This document shows, piece after piece, positions 25,396 through 34,282 of a stretch of DNA of 64,000 bases (position 1 is its first letter; each line of letters begins with the position of its first letter). The notes under the pieces were generated by a model. That model ran no database searches. It was not told where the DNA came from and saw only the letters and a program-made list of their open reading frames with translations. Position numbers and translations under genes: made by a program. The stretch covers positions 5,430 to 69,429 of the forward strand of contig JBEKCO010000010.1 of assembly GCA_050014835.1 (NCBI GenBank). The letters are read 5' to 3'. The stretch is from Bog-793 sp050014835. GTDB lineage: Bacteria > Actinomycetota > Acidimicrobiia > Acidimicrobiales > Bog-793.

Positions 25396-25404
25396 ATTTT
25401 AGCA
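25396..25404 (-). promoter_or_regulatory. Extended -10 promoter of the infA-rpmJ-rpsM-rpsK-rpsD-rpoA-rplQ operon (putative)
   Basis: TGCTAAAAT, a TGN-extended -10 with TAAAAT, begins 2 nt after the map stop codon on the minus strand. No good -35 is seen, which is acceptable for an extended -10. It would give a leader of about 200 nt before infA. Confidence 0.5.
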
Positions 25405-25406
25405 CC

Positions 25407-26162
25407 TCACGGCCGGTTCGGTCGCGGTCGGGTAAGCACCTCCGGGCCGTCCTCGGTGATCGCGATCGTGTGCTCGAAGTGTGCCGACAGGCTCCCGTCG
25501 GCCGTCACGACGCTCCATCCGTCGTCGAGCTCGACCGTGTCCGGACCGCCGACGTTCACCATCGGCTCGACGGCGAAGACGTTCCCGACCTTCAGCTTCG
25601 GGCCCGGGGCGCCAGGCCAGTAGTTCGGGACCGGGGGCTCCTCGTGCATCTCGGTCCCGATCGCGTGCCCGACGTACTTGCGCACGACGGAGAACCCGGC
25701 CGCCTCGACGAGGCCCTGGACCGCCCGGCCGATCTCGTGGAGCCGGTTGCCGGGGCGCATGACGTCCACCCCCCGCCACAGCGAGGCCTCGGTCACCTCC
25801 ATGAGCCGGCGGGCGAGAGCAGAGACCTCGCCGACCGGGGCCGTGTAGGCGGCGTCGCCGTGGTAGCCCTCCACGATCGCCCCGCAGTCGATCGAGATGA
25901 TGTCGCCCTCTTCGAGCACGTAGCCACCGGGGATGCCGTGCACGATCATCTGGTTCGGCGAGGTGCAGACGACCGCCGGGAAGCCGTGGTAGTTGAGGAA
26001 GTTCGAGCGCGCCCCCCGCCGCTCGAGGACGGCCCGGGCGACCGAGTCGAGTTCGAGGGTCGTGGCACCCGGGCGGATCGCGGCCTTTGTCTCGGCCATG
26101 ATCTCGGCGACGACGCGCCCGGCGCGGCGCATCTTGTCGATCTCCTGGGCGGTGCGGATCAC
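25407..26162 (-). CDS. map: Methionine aminopeptidase type I
   Basis: A 251-residue metalloprotease that removes the initiator methionine. The metal ligands of the pita-bread fold appear in order: DCGAIVEGYHGDAAYTAPVG (two aspartates), GHAIGTEMHEEP (histidine) and FAVEPMVN then EHTIAITEDG (glutamates). The GTG start at 26162 overlaps the adk stop (GTGA), so longer readings are rejected. It is the third gene of secY-adk-map, the common actinobacterial order. Confidence 0.97.
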   Translation of the reverse strand: MIRTAQEIDKMRRAGRVVAEIMAETKAAIRPGATTLELDSVARAVLERRGARSNFLNYHGFPAVVCTSPNQMIVHGIPGGYVLEEGDIISIDCGAIVEGYHGDAAYTAPVGEVSALARRLMEVTEASLWRGVDVMRPGNRLHEIGRAVQGLVEAAGFSVVRKYVGHAIGTEMHEEPPVPNYWPGAPGPKLKVGNVFAVEPMVNVGGPDTVELDDGWSVVTADGSLSAHFEHTIAITEDGPEVLTRPRPNRP

Positions 26163-26836
26163 GCCCCGGCCCCACCGGCTCCGAGCCGCGCCTCGACGAG
26201 CGCGAGGAGCCGGCCCGCCACCTCCTCGACGATGCCGGTCGCGTCGACCGGGACGAGCTTGCCGGCCGTCGCGTAGCGGGCGATGAGCGGCGCCGTCTGG
26301 GCGTCGTAGAGGGCGAGGCGCCGCGTCACGGCCTCCTCGGTGTCGTCCTCGCGCTGGATGACCTCGCCACCGCAGACATCGCAGGTCCAGTCCACCTTCG
26401 GCGGCGCCGTCGTGGCGTAGACCCGGCCGCACACCGAGCAGGTGCGCCGCTGGGCGATCCGCCCGACGACGACGCTCGTCGGGATCTCCAGGCTCACGAC
26501 CACGTCGATCACCGAGGGCTCCAGGATGTCGTCAAGCCGGTCGGCCTGGCCGACGGTCCGCGGGAAGCCGTCGAGCACGAAGCCACGCGCCGCCGCGTCG
26601 TCCTCCGCGAGGCGCGCCGCCATCACCTCGAGGATGATGTCGTCGGAGACGAGCTCGCCGGCCTCCATCGTGGACTGGACGCGGGCCCCCAGCGCAGATC
26701 CGGACTTCACCGCGGCGCGCAGCATGTCCCCGGTCGAGATGTGCGGGATGCCGTAGTGCTGCGAGATCCGCACGCACTGGGTTCCCTTCCCCGATCCCTG
26801 CTTGCCGAGGACGATGAGACGAGCGGCCCGGTCCAT
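26159..26836 (-). CDS. adk: Adenylate kinase with zinc-type lid
   Basis: A 225-residue kinase that balances AMP, ADP and ATP. P-loop GKQGSGKGTQ is at residues 11-20, the AMP-binding HISTGDMLRAAV follows, and LDGFPRTVGQ is intact. The lid carries two Cys pairs (CSVC and CDVC), so it is the long, zinc-stabilised form. This is unlike the short-lid enzyme of many actinobacteria. It begins right after the secY stop and overlaps map by 4 nt. Confidence 0.97.
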   Translation of the reverse strand: MDRAARLIVLGKQGSGKGTQCVRISQHYGIPHISTGDMLRAAVKSGSALGARVQSTMEAGELVSDDIILEVMAARLAEDDAAARGFVLDGFPRTVGQADRLDDILEPSVIDVVVSLEIPTSVVVGRIAQRRTCSVCGRVYATTAPPKVDWTCDVCGGEVIQREDDTEEAVTRRLALYDAQTAPLIARYATAGKLVPVDATGIVEEVAGRLLALVEARLGAGGAGA

Positions 26837-28120
26837 CTAGGTGAGGTAGCCCTCGTAGTTGCGCATGGTCAGCTGGCTGTTGATCTGCTGGTTCGTCTGC
26901 AGCGCGACGCCGACGCTGATGAGCAACGTCGTCCCGAAGAACGGGATCCCCGTGACGTGCCAGGCAGCGAGGATCGCCGACGGCGTGAGCGCGACGAAGG
27001 CGAGGAAGAGCGACCCGGGAAGCGTGATGCGGTTGAGGATCTTCGACAGGTAGCTCTCGGTCGGCGGCCCGGGGCGGATCCCGGGGATGTACCCGCCCTG
27101 CTTGCGGATCTGGTCCGCCTGCTGGACGGGGTCGAAGCTCACCTGGACGTAGAAGAACGTGAAGGCGACGATGAACAGTCCGTAGAGGACGAGGTAGACG
27201 CCGCCCGTCGGGTTCACGAGGTTCGCCGTGATCCAGGTCCGCGCGCTGGTCCACGGCAGCACCGTCGAGATGAGGACCGGGATGTAGAGCAGCGAGCTCG
27301 CGAAGATGATCGGGATCACGCCGGCCTGGTTCACCTTCAGCGGGATGTACGTGCTCTGGCCGCCGTACATCCGGCGTCCCTGGACCCGGCGGGCGAAGGT
27401 CACGGGGATCCGCCGCTGGCCGAGCTCGACGAACACGATGGCGACGAGCAGCGCCACGCAGACGATGCCGATGATCGCCAGCCCCGACCAGGACTTGTCC
27501 GCCTTGATGAGGTCGACGTCGAGGGGCACGGTCGCCACGACGTTGGCGAAGATGATGATCGACATCCCCTGGCCGATGCCGCGCTGGGTGATGAGCTCGC
27601 CGAGCCACATGACGAACGCCGTGCCGGCGGTGAACGTGAGGATGATGAACAGCACCCGCATCGCGGTGAAGTCCGGGATGAGGTCGACGTTCGACCCGAC
27701 GAGCTCGCCGGAGTGGAGCAGGAACACGAGGCCCGACGACTGCATGAGGGCGAGCGAGACGGTCAGGTAACGGGTCGCCTGGGTCAGCTTGCGCTGGCCG
27801 ACGGCACCCTGGTCGCGCCACTCGCTGAACTTCGGGATCACCGTCGTCAGAAGCTGGATGATGATCGACGAGGTGATGTAGGGCATGATCCCGAGCCCGA
27901 GGACCGCGGCCCGCGCGAGCGCCCCTCCCGAGAACAGGTTCAAAAAGCCGAGGATCCCCGAGCCCTTGGCGGCGTTCGAGATCGACTGGATCGCCTTGAA
28001 ACTCACGCCCGGGACGGGGATGTTGGCCCCGAGCTGATAGATCGCGATCACGAGCAGCGTGAACAGGACCTTGTTGCGGAGGTCGGCGACCCGGACGATG
28101 TTCTTCAGGCTCGAGAGCAC
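26837..28120 (-). CDS. secY: Protein translocase channel subunit SecY
   Basis: A 427-residue membrane protein forming the SecYEG export channel. It begins LSSLKNIVRVADLRNKVLFT, has the TM1/plug region LGANIPVPGVSFKAI, the cytosolic GQRRIPVTFARRVQGRRMYG loop and the final FFGTTLLISVGVALQT segment; ten membrane spans are expected. It starts at GTG with GGGAGG 5 nt upstream. Its partner secE is at 54388-54702. It begins the secY-adk-map set, 95 nt after rplO. Confidence 0.98.
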   Translation of the reverse strand: MLSSLKNIVRVADLRNKVLFTLLVIAIYQLGANIPVPGVSFKAIQSISNAAKGSGILGFLNLFSGGALARAAVLGLGIMPYITSSIIIQLLTTVIPKFSEWRDQGAVGQRKLTQATRYLTVSLALMQSSGLVFLLHSGELVGSNVDLIPDFTAMRVLFIILTFTAGTAFVMWLGELITQRGIGQGMSIIIFANVVATVPLDVDLIKADKSWSGLAIIGIVCVALLVAIVFVELGQRRIPVTFARRVQGRRMYGGQSTYIPLKVNQAGVIPIIFASSLLYIPVLISTVLPWTSARTWITANLVNPTGGVYLVLYGLFIVAFTFFYVQVSFDPVQQADQIRKQGGYIPGIRPGPPTESYLSKILNRITLPGSLFLAFVALTPSAILAAWHVTGIPFFGTTLLISVGVALQTNQQINSQLTMRNYEGYLT

Positions 28121-28172
28121 GACGCCTCCCGTTCAGCGGCGCTCGCCCGTCGGCCGACGAGGCGCCGGTCCG

Positions 28173-28178
28173 ACCCTA
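28173..28178 (-). promoter_or_regulatory. Possible -10 element before secY
   Basis: TAGGGT lies in the 95-nt rplO-secY gap, about 52 nt before the secY GTG. No strong -35 is visible. It might give secY-adk-map extra transcription beyond read-through from the spc operon. Confidence 0.3.
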
Positions 28179-28215
28179 CCGTCCACCCCGTCACGGTCCC
28201 GATCACCCCGTCCGC

Positions 28216-28704
28216 CTAGCGGTTCGCGAGCGCGTTGCCCCGCACGGGGGGACGCCGGTTGCCCCGCGGCGACGCCACGACGGTCACGGATCCGCCCGCG
28301 GCGGTGATCGCCCGGGCGGCGGACTTCGAGAAGGCGTGCGCCTCGACGGCGATCGCCCGCGAGACCGCGCCACGTCCGAGCACCTTCACGAGGCCCCTGG
28401 CGTGGACGACCCCGGCGGCGCGCAGCGACTCCGGGGTGACCGTTGCGGCACCGAGCTTCTCGAGGTCGTCGAGGTTGACAACGTTGTACTCGACCCGGAA
28501 CGGATTCTCGAAGCCGCGCAGCTTCGGGATCCGCTGGGTGAGCGGGAGCTGACCTCCCTCGAACCCCGCGTTGACGGTGTTCCGCGCGAGCTGGCCCTTC
28601 GTGCCGCGCCCGGCGGTCTTCCCGCCCTTGCCACCGGTGCCGCGGCCAACGCGGCGGCGGGCGCGGTGGGCGCCGCGAGCGGGACCGAGATCGTCGAGCC
28701 TCAT
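28216..28704 (-). CDS. rplO: 50S ribosomal protein L15
   Basis: A 162-residue late-assembly protein. The N-terminal glycine/arginine-rich tail is present (RVGRGTGGKGGKTAGRGTKG), then the globular part NVVNLDDLEKL and VKVLGRGAVSRAIAVEAHAF. Length is within the family range. The ATG overlaps the rpmD stop by 4 nt. Confidence 0.97.
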   Translation of the reverse strand: MRLDDLGPARGAHRARRRVGRGTGGKGGKTAGRGTKGQLARNTVNAGFEGGQLPLTQRIPKLRGFENPFRVEYNVVNLDDLEKLGAATVTPESLRAAGVVHARGLVKVLGRGAVSRAIAVEAHAFSKSAARAITAAGGSVTVVASPRGNRRPPVRGNALANR

Positions 28705-28970
28705 CGCGCACCCGCCTTGGCCGTCGAGGAGGTCTTCGGCCGGTCGCTGGCCCCGCGGGCGCGCGCGCCTACCTCGGTGACGCTCACGAGATGGGACACG
28801 CGCGCGAGCATGCCACGGATCTCCGGCCGGTCGGCCAGCACGTTGGACTGCCCGATGCGCCGCAGTCCGAGTGCCCGCAGCGTCGCGCGGTGTTTCGGCT
28901 TCCCGCCGATCGCCGAGTGGATCTGGGTGACGAGGATCTCGGCGGATCCCGAGGGCGAGCGCGGCGCCAT
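28701..28970 (-). CDS. rpmD: 50S ribosomal protein L30 with C-terminal extension
   Basis: An 89-residue protein. Residues about 10-65 form the L30 fold (ILVTQIHSAIGGKPKHRATL then RALGLRRIGQSNVLADRPEI). The family norm is near 60 residues; the last 25 or so (GARARGASDRPKTSSTAKAG) are an Ala/Arg/Lys-rich tail. The ATG at 28970 is 1 nt after the rpsE stop, and the stop overlaps rplO (ATGA). Confidence 0.95.
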   Translation of the reverse strand: MAPRSPSGSAEILVTQIHSAIGGKPKHRATLRALGLRRIGQSNVLADRPEIRGMLARVSHLVSVTEVGARARGASDRPKTSSTAKAGAR

Positions 28971-28971
28971 C

Positions 28972-29520
28972 TCAGTCACCCTCGCCGATGACGGTCGCGC
29001 CGCGGCGCCGCTCGTTGTAGGCCCGCAGCACGCCCGCCGGGGTGACCTCTTCGGGGCTCTTGTCCCGCAGGCGGGCAACCTCGTCCGGACGGCGGAGCGC
29101 CTTCAACCCGGCGATCGTCGCGTGCGCCACGTTGATCGAGTTCGAGGTGCCGAGCGACTTGGCGACGACGTCGCGCACGCCCGCCATCTCGAAGATCGCC
29201 CGGGCGGCGCCGCCCGCGATCACGCCGGTGCCCGGGGCCGCCGGCTTCAGCAGTATGCGGCCGGCACCGGCCGAGCCGATCACCGGGTGAACGATCGTCG
29301 ATCCCGCGAGCGGCACGTCGAAGAGGTTCTTCTTCGCGTCCTCGATCCCCTTCTGCACGGCGAGGCCCGCTTCCTTGGCCTTGCCGTAGCCGAGGCCGAC
29401 GCGACCCTGGCCGTCGCCGACGACCATCAGCGCGGTGAACGAGAACCGCCGGCCGCCCTGGACCACCTTGGCGACGCGGTTCACCCGGATCGTCCGCTCC
29501 TCGTACTGGGACTCAGGCAT
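28972..29520 (-). CDS. rpsE: 30S ribosomal protein S5
   Basis: A 182-residue protein at the mRNA entry and decoding region. It shows RVAKVVQGGRRFSFTALMVV, VGLGYGKAKE and KSLGTSNSINVAHATIAGLK. Start ATG at 29520 directly abuts the rplR stop. N- and C-terminal lengths are normal. Confidence 0.98.
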   Translation of the reverse strand: MPESQYEERTIRVNRVAKVVQGGRRFSFTALMVVGDGQGRVGLGYGKAKEAGLAVQKGIEDAKKNLFDVPLAGSTIVHPVIGSAGAGRILLKPAAPGTGVIAGGAARAIFEMAGVRDVVAKSLGTSNSINVAHATIAGLKALRRPDEVARLRDKSPEEVTPAGVLRAYNERRRGATVIGEGD

Positions 29521-29883
29521 TCAGAACTCCAATCCCGCCTGTCGAGCGGCCTCGGCGAGGGCCGCGACGCGGCCGTGGTACCGGGAGCCGCCGCGGTCGA
29601 ACACGACCCTGCCGACCCCGTGTTCGCGGGCGCGTTCCGCCACGATGCGACCGACTTCCGCGGCCGCCGCGACATTGCCCGTGGGCTTGGTTCGCAGGCT
29701 CTCTTCCATCGTCGAGACAGCGACGATCGTGCGCCCGGCGGTGTCGTCGATCACCTGGGCGACGATGTGGCGGCTCGAGCGGAAGACCGCGAGCCGCGGC
29801 CGCTCGGCCGTGCCGACCACCTTGTGACGCAGCCGTTCGTGCCGCCGGCGGCGAAGGACGTGGGTGCGCTCGGTGTCCGCCAT
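29521..29883 (-). CDS. rplR: 50S ribosomal protein L18
   Basis: A 120-residue 5S rRNA-binding protein. It has RRRRHERLRHKVVGTAERPR then LAVFRSSRHIVAQVIDD, and ends VFDRGGSRYHGRVAALAEAA. The ATG at 29883 is preferred; a GTG one codon earlier, overlapping the rplF stop, would add a single residue. It abuts rpsE. Confidence 0.98.
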   Translation of the reverse strand: MADTERTHVLRRRRHERLRHKVVGTAERPRLAVFRSSRHIVAQVIDDTAGRTIVAVSTMEESLRTKPTGNVAAAAEVGRIVAERAREHGVGRVVFDRGGSRYHGRVAALAEAARQAGLEF

Positions 29884-29885
29884 CA

Positions 29886-30431
29886 CTACTTCCCAGCCTT
29901 TCCGGCCTTGTGGGGCACGTACTCACCCGCGTACCGCACGCCCTTGCCCTTGTACGGCTCCGGCTTGCGCATCTTGCGGATGTCGGCGGCGACCTGGCCG
30001 ACCCGCTCCTTGTCGATGCCGCGCACCGTCACGCGGGTCGGGGCGGGCACCTCGAAGGTGATGCCCTCGGGCGCGTCGATGACGACCGGATGGCTGAAGC
30101 CGAGCGCGAGTTCCAGCTGGCCCGGCCCCTTCGCCGTCGCCCGGTAGCCGACACCCACAATCTCGAGGTCCTTCGAGAACCCTTCGGTGACGCCGAGCAT
30201 CATGTTCGCGATCAATGTGCGGGTGAGCCCGTGGAGCGCCCGGCTCATCCGTTCGTCGTTCGGCCGCTCGACAACCAGTCTCGAGCCGTCATCCTCGGCG
30301 CGCACCGTGATCCTCCCGGGGATCACCCTTTCGAGCGCCCCCTTCGGGCCACTCACCGCGATGCGGTCGTCGGCGAGCGTCACCTCGACGCCGGCGGGCA
30401 CCGTGATCGGCATCCGTCCAACCCGCGACAT
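29886..30431 (-). CDS. rplF: 50S ribosomal protein L6
   Basis: A 181-residue two-domain protein near the factor-binding site. It starts MSRVGRMPITVPAGVEVTL, includes GPKGALERVIP and ALGFSHPV, and ends with the conserved RKPEPYKGKGVRYAGEYV. It is 33 nt after rpsH. Confidence 0.98.
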   Translation of the reverse strand: MSRVGRMPITVPAGVEVTLADDRIAVSGPKGALERVIPGRITVRAEDDGSRLVVERPNDERMSRALHGLTRTLIANMMLGVTEGFSKDLEIVGVGYRATAKGPGQLELALGFSHPVVIDAPEGITFEVPAPTRVTVRGIDKERVGQVAADIRKMRKPEPYKGKGVRYAGEYVPHKAGKAGK

Positions 30432-30464
30432 CAGCGGATCACCGCCCGCGCCGCCGGGACCCGC

Positions 30465-30869
30465 TCACCAGACATAACAGAGCACCTCGCCGCCGATCTT
30501 GCGCTGCCGGGCCTCCCGGTCCGTGAGCAGCCCCTGACTCGTCGAGAGCACCGCCACGCCGAGACCCCCGAGGACACGGGGCAAGTGGTCGGCGCGCGCG
30601 TAGACACGGAGACCCGGCGTCGAGACCCTCTTCAGACCGGCGATCGCGCGAGCACGGTCGTGCGTGTACTTCATCTGGATCTCGAGGACCGTCCCAGGGC
30701 GCGATCCGTCCTCGGTGGTCGTGAAGCCGGCGATGTAACCCTCGCGCTCGAGGATCGAGGCGAGCGACATCTTCAGTTTCGATCCGGGCATGCGGACGGT
30801 GTCGTGCATCGCAACGTTGGCGTTGCGAACGCGGGTCAGCATGTCGGCGATGGGATCCGTCATGGTCAT
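30465..30869 (-). CDS. rpsH: 30S ribosomal protein S8
   Basis: A 134-residue protein central to 30S assembly. It starts MTMTDPIADMLTRVRNANVA and ends VLSTSQGLLTDREARQRKIG then GEVLCYVW, as expected. Either methionine 1 or 3 could be the start. In other bacteria S8 represses the spc operon by binding the rplE leader; the rplX-rplE junction here is only an overlap, with no such leader visible. Confidence 0.98.
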   Translation of the reverse strand: MTMTDPIADMLTRVRNANVAMHDTVRMPGSKLKMSLASILEREGYIAGFTTTEDGSRPGTVLEIQMKYTHDRARAIAGLKRVSTPGLRVYARADHLPRVLGGLGVAVLSTSQGLLTDREARQRKIGGEVLCYVW

Positions 30870-30885
30870 CGGCGATCCCCTCCCG

Positions 30886-31071
30886 TCACCAGCTTGCCTT
30901 CGTCACACCAGGGACTTCTCCTGCATGAACAAGCTCTCGTAGGCAGATACGGCACATCCCGAAACGCCGGTAGACCGAACGCGGGCGCCCGCAACGGCGG
31001 CAACGGGTGTACCCGCGCACCTTGAACTTCGGCTTGCGCTGCTGCTTCTCAACGAGTGCCTTTTTCGCCAT
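30886..31071 (-). CDS. rpsZ: 30S ribosomal protein S14, zinc-binding type Z
   Basis: A 61-residue protein of the short zinc form: CRRC at about residues 24-27 and CRIC at about 40-43, with RPRSVYRRFGMCRICLREL. This differs from the roughly 101-residue zinc-free S14. It lies between rplE and rpsH in normal order. Confidence 0.98.
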   Translation of the reverse strand: MAKKALVEKQQRKPKFKVRGYTRCRRCGRPRSVYRRFGMCRICLRELVHAGEVPGVTKASW

Positions 31072-31081
31072 GATTCGCCTC

Positions 31082-31654
31082 TTACCCTTCGCGTCGGAAC
31101 GGGAAGCCGAAGGCGTCGAGCAGCGCCCGACCCTCGGCGTCCGTACGGGCCGTCGTCACGATCGTGATGTCCATTCCACGGGTCGCGTCGACCTTGTCGT
31201 AGTCGATCTCCGGGAAGATGAGTTGCTCGGAGACTCCGAGCGTGTAGTTGCCGTGACCGTCGAAGGATCGTGCCGGCAGGCCGCGGAAGTCCCGGACTCG
31301 CGGGATCGCGAGGCTGATGAGCCGGTCGAAGAACTCCCACATCCGGTCGCCCCGGAGCGTCACCATGGCACCGATCGAGTTCCCCTCGCGCAACTTGAAC
31401 GCCGAGATCGACTTGCGCGCCCGCGTGACGACCGGCCGCTGGCCGGTGATCGTGGCGAGGTCCCGCACCGCGCCCTCGAGCAGCGACTGTTGCTGGGTCG
31501 CCTTGCCCACGCCGGTGTTGACCACGATCTTGGTGAGCCGCGGCACCTGCATCACGTTGGCGAGCCCAAGCTCGGTCTTCAGCCGGTCGCGGATCTCGTC
31601 CTCGAAACGCGCCTTCAGGCGCGGGCGTTCGGCCACGGCCGTCGCCGCGCTCAC
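31082..31654 (-). CDS. rplE: 50S ribosomal protein L5
   Basis: A 190-residue 5S rRNA-binding protein that contacts P-site tRNA. The GTG at 31654 overlaps the rplX stop (GTGA) and gives SAATAVAERPRLKARFEDEI. Conserved NTGVGKATQQ, TGQRPVVTRARKSISAFKLR, and SEQLIFPEIDYDKVD then RGMDITIVTTA are present. Confidence 0.98.
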   Translation of the reverse strand: MSAATAVAERPRLKARFEDEIRDRLKTELGLANVMQVPRLTKIVVNTGVGKATQQQSLLEGAVRDLATITGQRPVVTRARKSISAFKLREGNSIGAMVTLRGDRMWEFFDRLISLAIPRVRDFRGLPARSFDGHGNYTLGVSEQLIFPEIDYDKVDATRGMDITIVTTARTDAEGRALLDAFGFPFRREG

Positions 31655-31956
31655 AGCTTGCCCCCACATTTCGCGCAGACCCTCGTCTTCGTCCCGTCCT
31701 TGCCGATCTCGTACCGGGCCCGCGTCGGGCCGTCTTTTGCGCAGATCAACGCGACGACGGCGACCGGCAGCGGCATGTCCTTGTCGATGATCCCCGCCTG
31801 CATCGCGGCCCGAGTCGGACGCTGGTGCCGCTTGGAGATGTTGACGCCGGAGACGACGACTTTGCGCTCGTCGGGGATGGCGCGGATCACCTCACCGGTC
31901 TTGCCCCGGTGCTTTCCCGACAGAATCTGGACTTCGTCGCCCTTGTGGATCTTCAT
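31651..31956 (-). CDS. rplX: 50S ribosomal protein L24
   Basis: A 101-residue KOW-domain assembly initiator. It starts MKIHKGDEVQILSGKHRGKT (KOW motif) and contains VVVSGVNISKRHQRPT. The C-terminus ends VCAKCGGKL with only a single Cys pair. It directly abuts the rplN stop. Confidence 0.98.
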   Translation of the reverse strand: MKIHKGDEVQILSGKHRGKTGEVIRAIPDERKVVVSGVNISKRHQRPTRAAMQAGIIDKDMPLPVAVVALICAKDGPTRARYEIGKDGTKTRVCAKCGGKL

Positions 31957-32325
31957 CTAGATCACCTCCGGCGCGAGGCTGACGATGCGCATGAACCTCT
32001 TGTCGCGCAGCTCGCGACCGACCGGCCCGAAGATGCGGGTGCCCCGCGGCTGCAGTTGCTCGTTGATGAGCACCGCGGCGTTCTCGTCGAAGCGGATGTA
32101 GCTGCCGTCGGGACGGCGGCGCTCCTTCTTCGTCCGCACGACGACGCACCGCACGACCTCACCCTTTTTCACGGCGGCACCCGGGACGGCGTCCTTCACC
32201 GTCGCGATGAAGACGTCGCCGATGGCCGCGTAGCGCCGGCGGGAGCCCCCGAGCACCTTGATGCACAGGACCTCTTTCGCCCCGGAGTTGTCCGCGACCT
32301 TTAGGCGCGACTCTTGCTGGATCAC
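31957..32325 (-). CDS. rplN: 50S ribosomal protein L14
   Basis: A 122-residue protein at the subunit interface. The GTG at 32325 overlaps the rpsQ stop (GTGA) and gives MIQQESRLKVADNSGAKEVL, the exact family start. It ends RGTRIFGPVGRELRDKRFMR then IVSLAPEVI. Family-standard length. Confidence 0.98.
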   Translation of the reverse strand: MIQQESRLKVADNSGAKEVLCIKVLGGSRRRYAAIGDVFIATVKDAVPGAAVKKGEVVRCVVVRTKKERRRPDGSYIRFDENAAVLINEQLQPRGTRIFGPVGRELRDKRFMRIVSLAPEVI

Positions 32326-32618
32326 CGTGCGCGCTCCAGGACCTCGACGAGACGCCACCGCTTGAGCTTCGAGACCGGGCGCGTCTCGGCGATGAGCACC
32401 TTGTCGCCAACGGCGGCGGCGTTCTCCTCGTCGTGGACGTAGAGCCTCTTCGAGCGCTGGACGGTCTTGGCGTACTTCGCGTGGCGGACGCGTTCGACGA
32501 CCGAGACGACCGCCGTCTTGTCGCCGGAACTGGAGATCACCATCCCCTCACGCACCTTGCGGCGGTTCGGACGCGCCGCACCGGGCGTCGAGACCGCTCG
32601 TTCGGTTTCGTCAGCCAC
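32322..32618 (-). CDS. rpsQ: 30S ribosomal protein S17
   Basis: A 98-residue OB-fold protein. After a 20-residue N-terminal extension comes RKVREGMVISSSGDKTAVVS then VVERVRHAKYAKTVQRSKRL. The GTG start lies 8 nt inside the end of rpmC. Normal for actinobacteria. Confidence 0.97.
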   Translation of the reverse strand: MADETERAVSTPGAARPNRRKVREGMVISSSGDKTAVVSVVERVRHAKYAKTVQRSKRLYVHDEENAAAVGDKVLIAETRPVSKLKRWRLVEVLERAR

Positions 32619-32886
32619 GGTTCCTCCTCGTCCTTCTCACCGGCTCCTCGGGCACTTCCGGTGCCACAAGATCCATTTCCGGCTGCCAGCGCGCGGCAGC
32701 GGCGTCCTCGGTCTCGATCGTCCGCAACCGGGCGATGTCCCGGCGGACGACCGCGATCCGGCTCACGTTGTCGAGCCGGCCCGTCGCCAGTTGAAAGCGC
32801 AGGTTGAACAGCTCCTTACGCGCGTCGACGAGGCGCTGGGCCCGGTCGAGCTCGGAGAGCGCCCGCAGTTCCGTCGGCTTGGTCAT
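32611..32886 (-). CDS. rpmC: 50S ribosomal protein L29
   Basis: A 91-residue protein at the exit tunnel. The L29 helix pair is residues 3-65 (ELFNLRFQLATGRLDNVSRI). The last 25 residues (EMDLVAPEVPEEPVRRTRRN) are an extension not needed for the fold. It overlaps rplP by 4 nt and rpsQ by 8 nt. Confidence 0.96.
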   Translation of the reverse strand: MTKPTELRALSELDRAQRLVDARKELFNLRFQLATGRLDNVSRIAVVRRDIARLRTIETEDAAAARWQPEMDLVAPEVPEEPVRRTRRNRG

Positions 32887-33323
32887 TTCGCCGCTCCCCC
32901 GGACTCGGCCAGAACGCCGGGCCGGACGACGACCTCGGCCTTGATCGGCAACTTCTGGATGGCGCGTTCCATCGCCTGGCGCGCGAGCTGTTCGTCGACC
33001 CCCGCGATCTCGAACATGATCCGCCCGGGCCGCACGACGGCGACCCAGTGCTCGGGGTTGCCTTTCCCCGATCCCATGCGCGTCTCGGCCGGCTTCTGGG
33101 TGACCGGTTTGTCAGGGAAGACCCGGATCCAGACCTTGCCGCCGCGGCGCACGTGGCGCGTCATCGCGATACGTGCCGCCTCGATCTGGCGCGCCGTGAT
33201 CCAGCCCGGTTCGAGCGCCTTGATCCCGTAGTCGCCGAAGTCGATCGACTGGGCCCCCTTCGCGAGGCCGGTGCGCCGGCCGCGATGCTGCTTACGGTGC
33301 TTCACCTTCTTGGGCATCAGCAT
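32883..33323 (-). CDS. rplP: 50S ribosomal protein L16
   Basis: A 146-residue protein that helps position A-site tRNA. Conserved PKKVKHRKQHRGR, WITARQIEAARIAMTRHVRR, KVWIRVFPDKPVTQKPAETR and MGSGKGNPEHWVAVV are present. Either methionine 1 (33323) or methionine 3 (33317) may be used. Length is normal. Confidence 0.98.
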   Translation of the reverse strand: MLMPKKVKHRKQHRGRRTGLAKGAQSIDFGDYGIKALEPGWITARQIEAARIAMTRHVRRGGKVWIRVFPDKPVTQKPAETRMGSGKGNPEHWVAVVRPGRIMFEIAGVDEQLARQAMERAIQKLPIKAEVVVRPGVLAESGGAAK

Positions 33324-33325
33324 CG

Positions 33326-34281
<956 letters not shown>

Positions 34282-34282
<1 letters not shown>

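Noticed and set aside
26741..28219. Plus-strand open frame of about 490 codons opposite secY.
   Set aside because: Composition is dominated by Asp, Arg and His repeats produced by reading secY codons backwards.
28336..30147. Plus-strand open frame opposite rplO to rplF.
   Set aside because: It crosses several certain ribosomal genes and shows no protein-like features.
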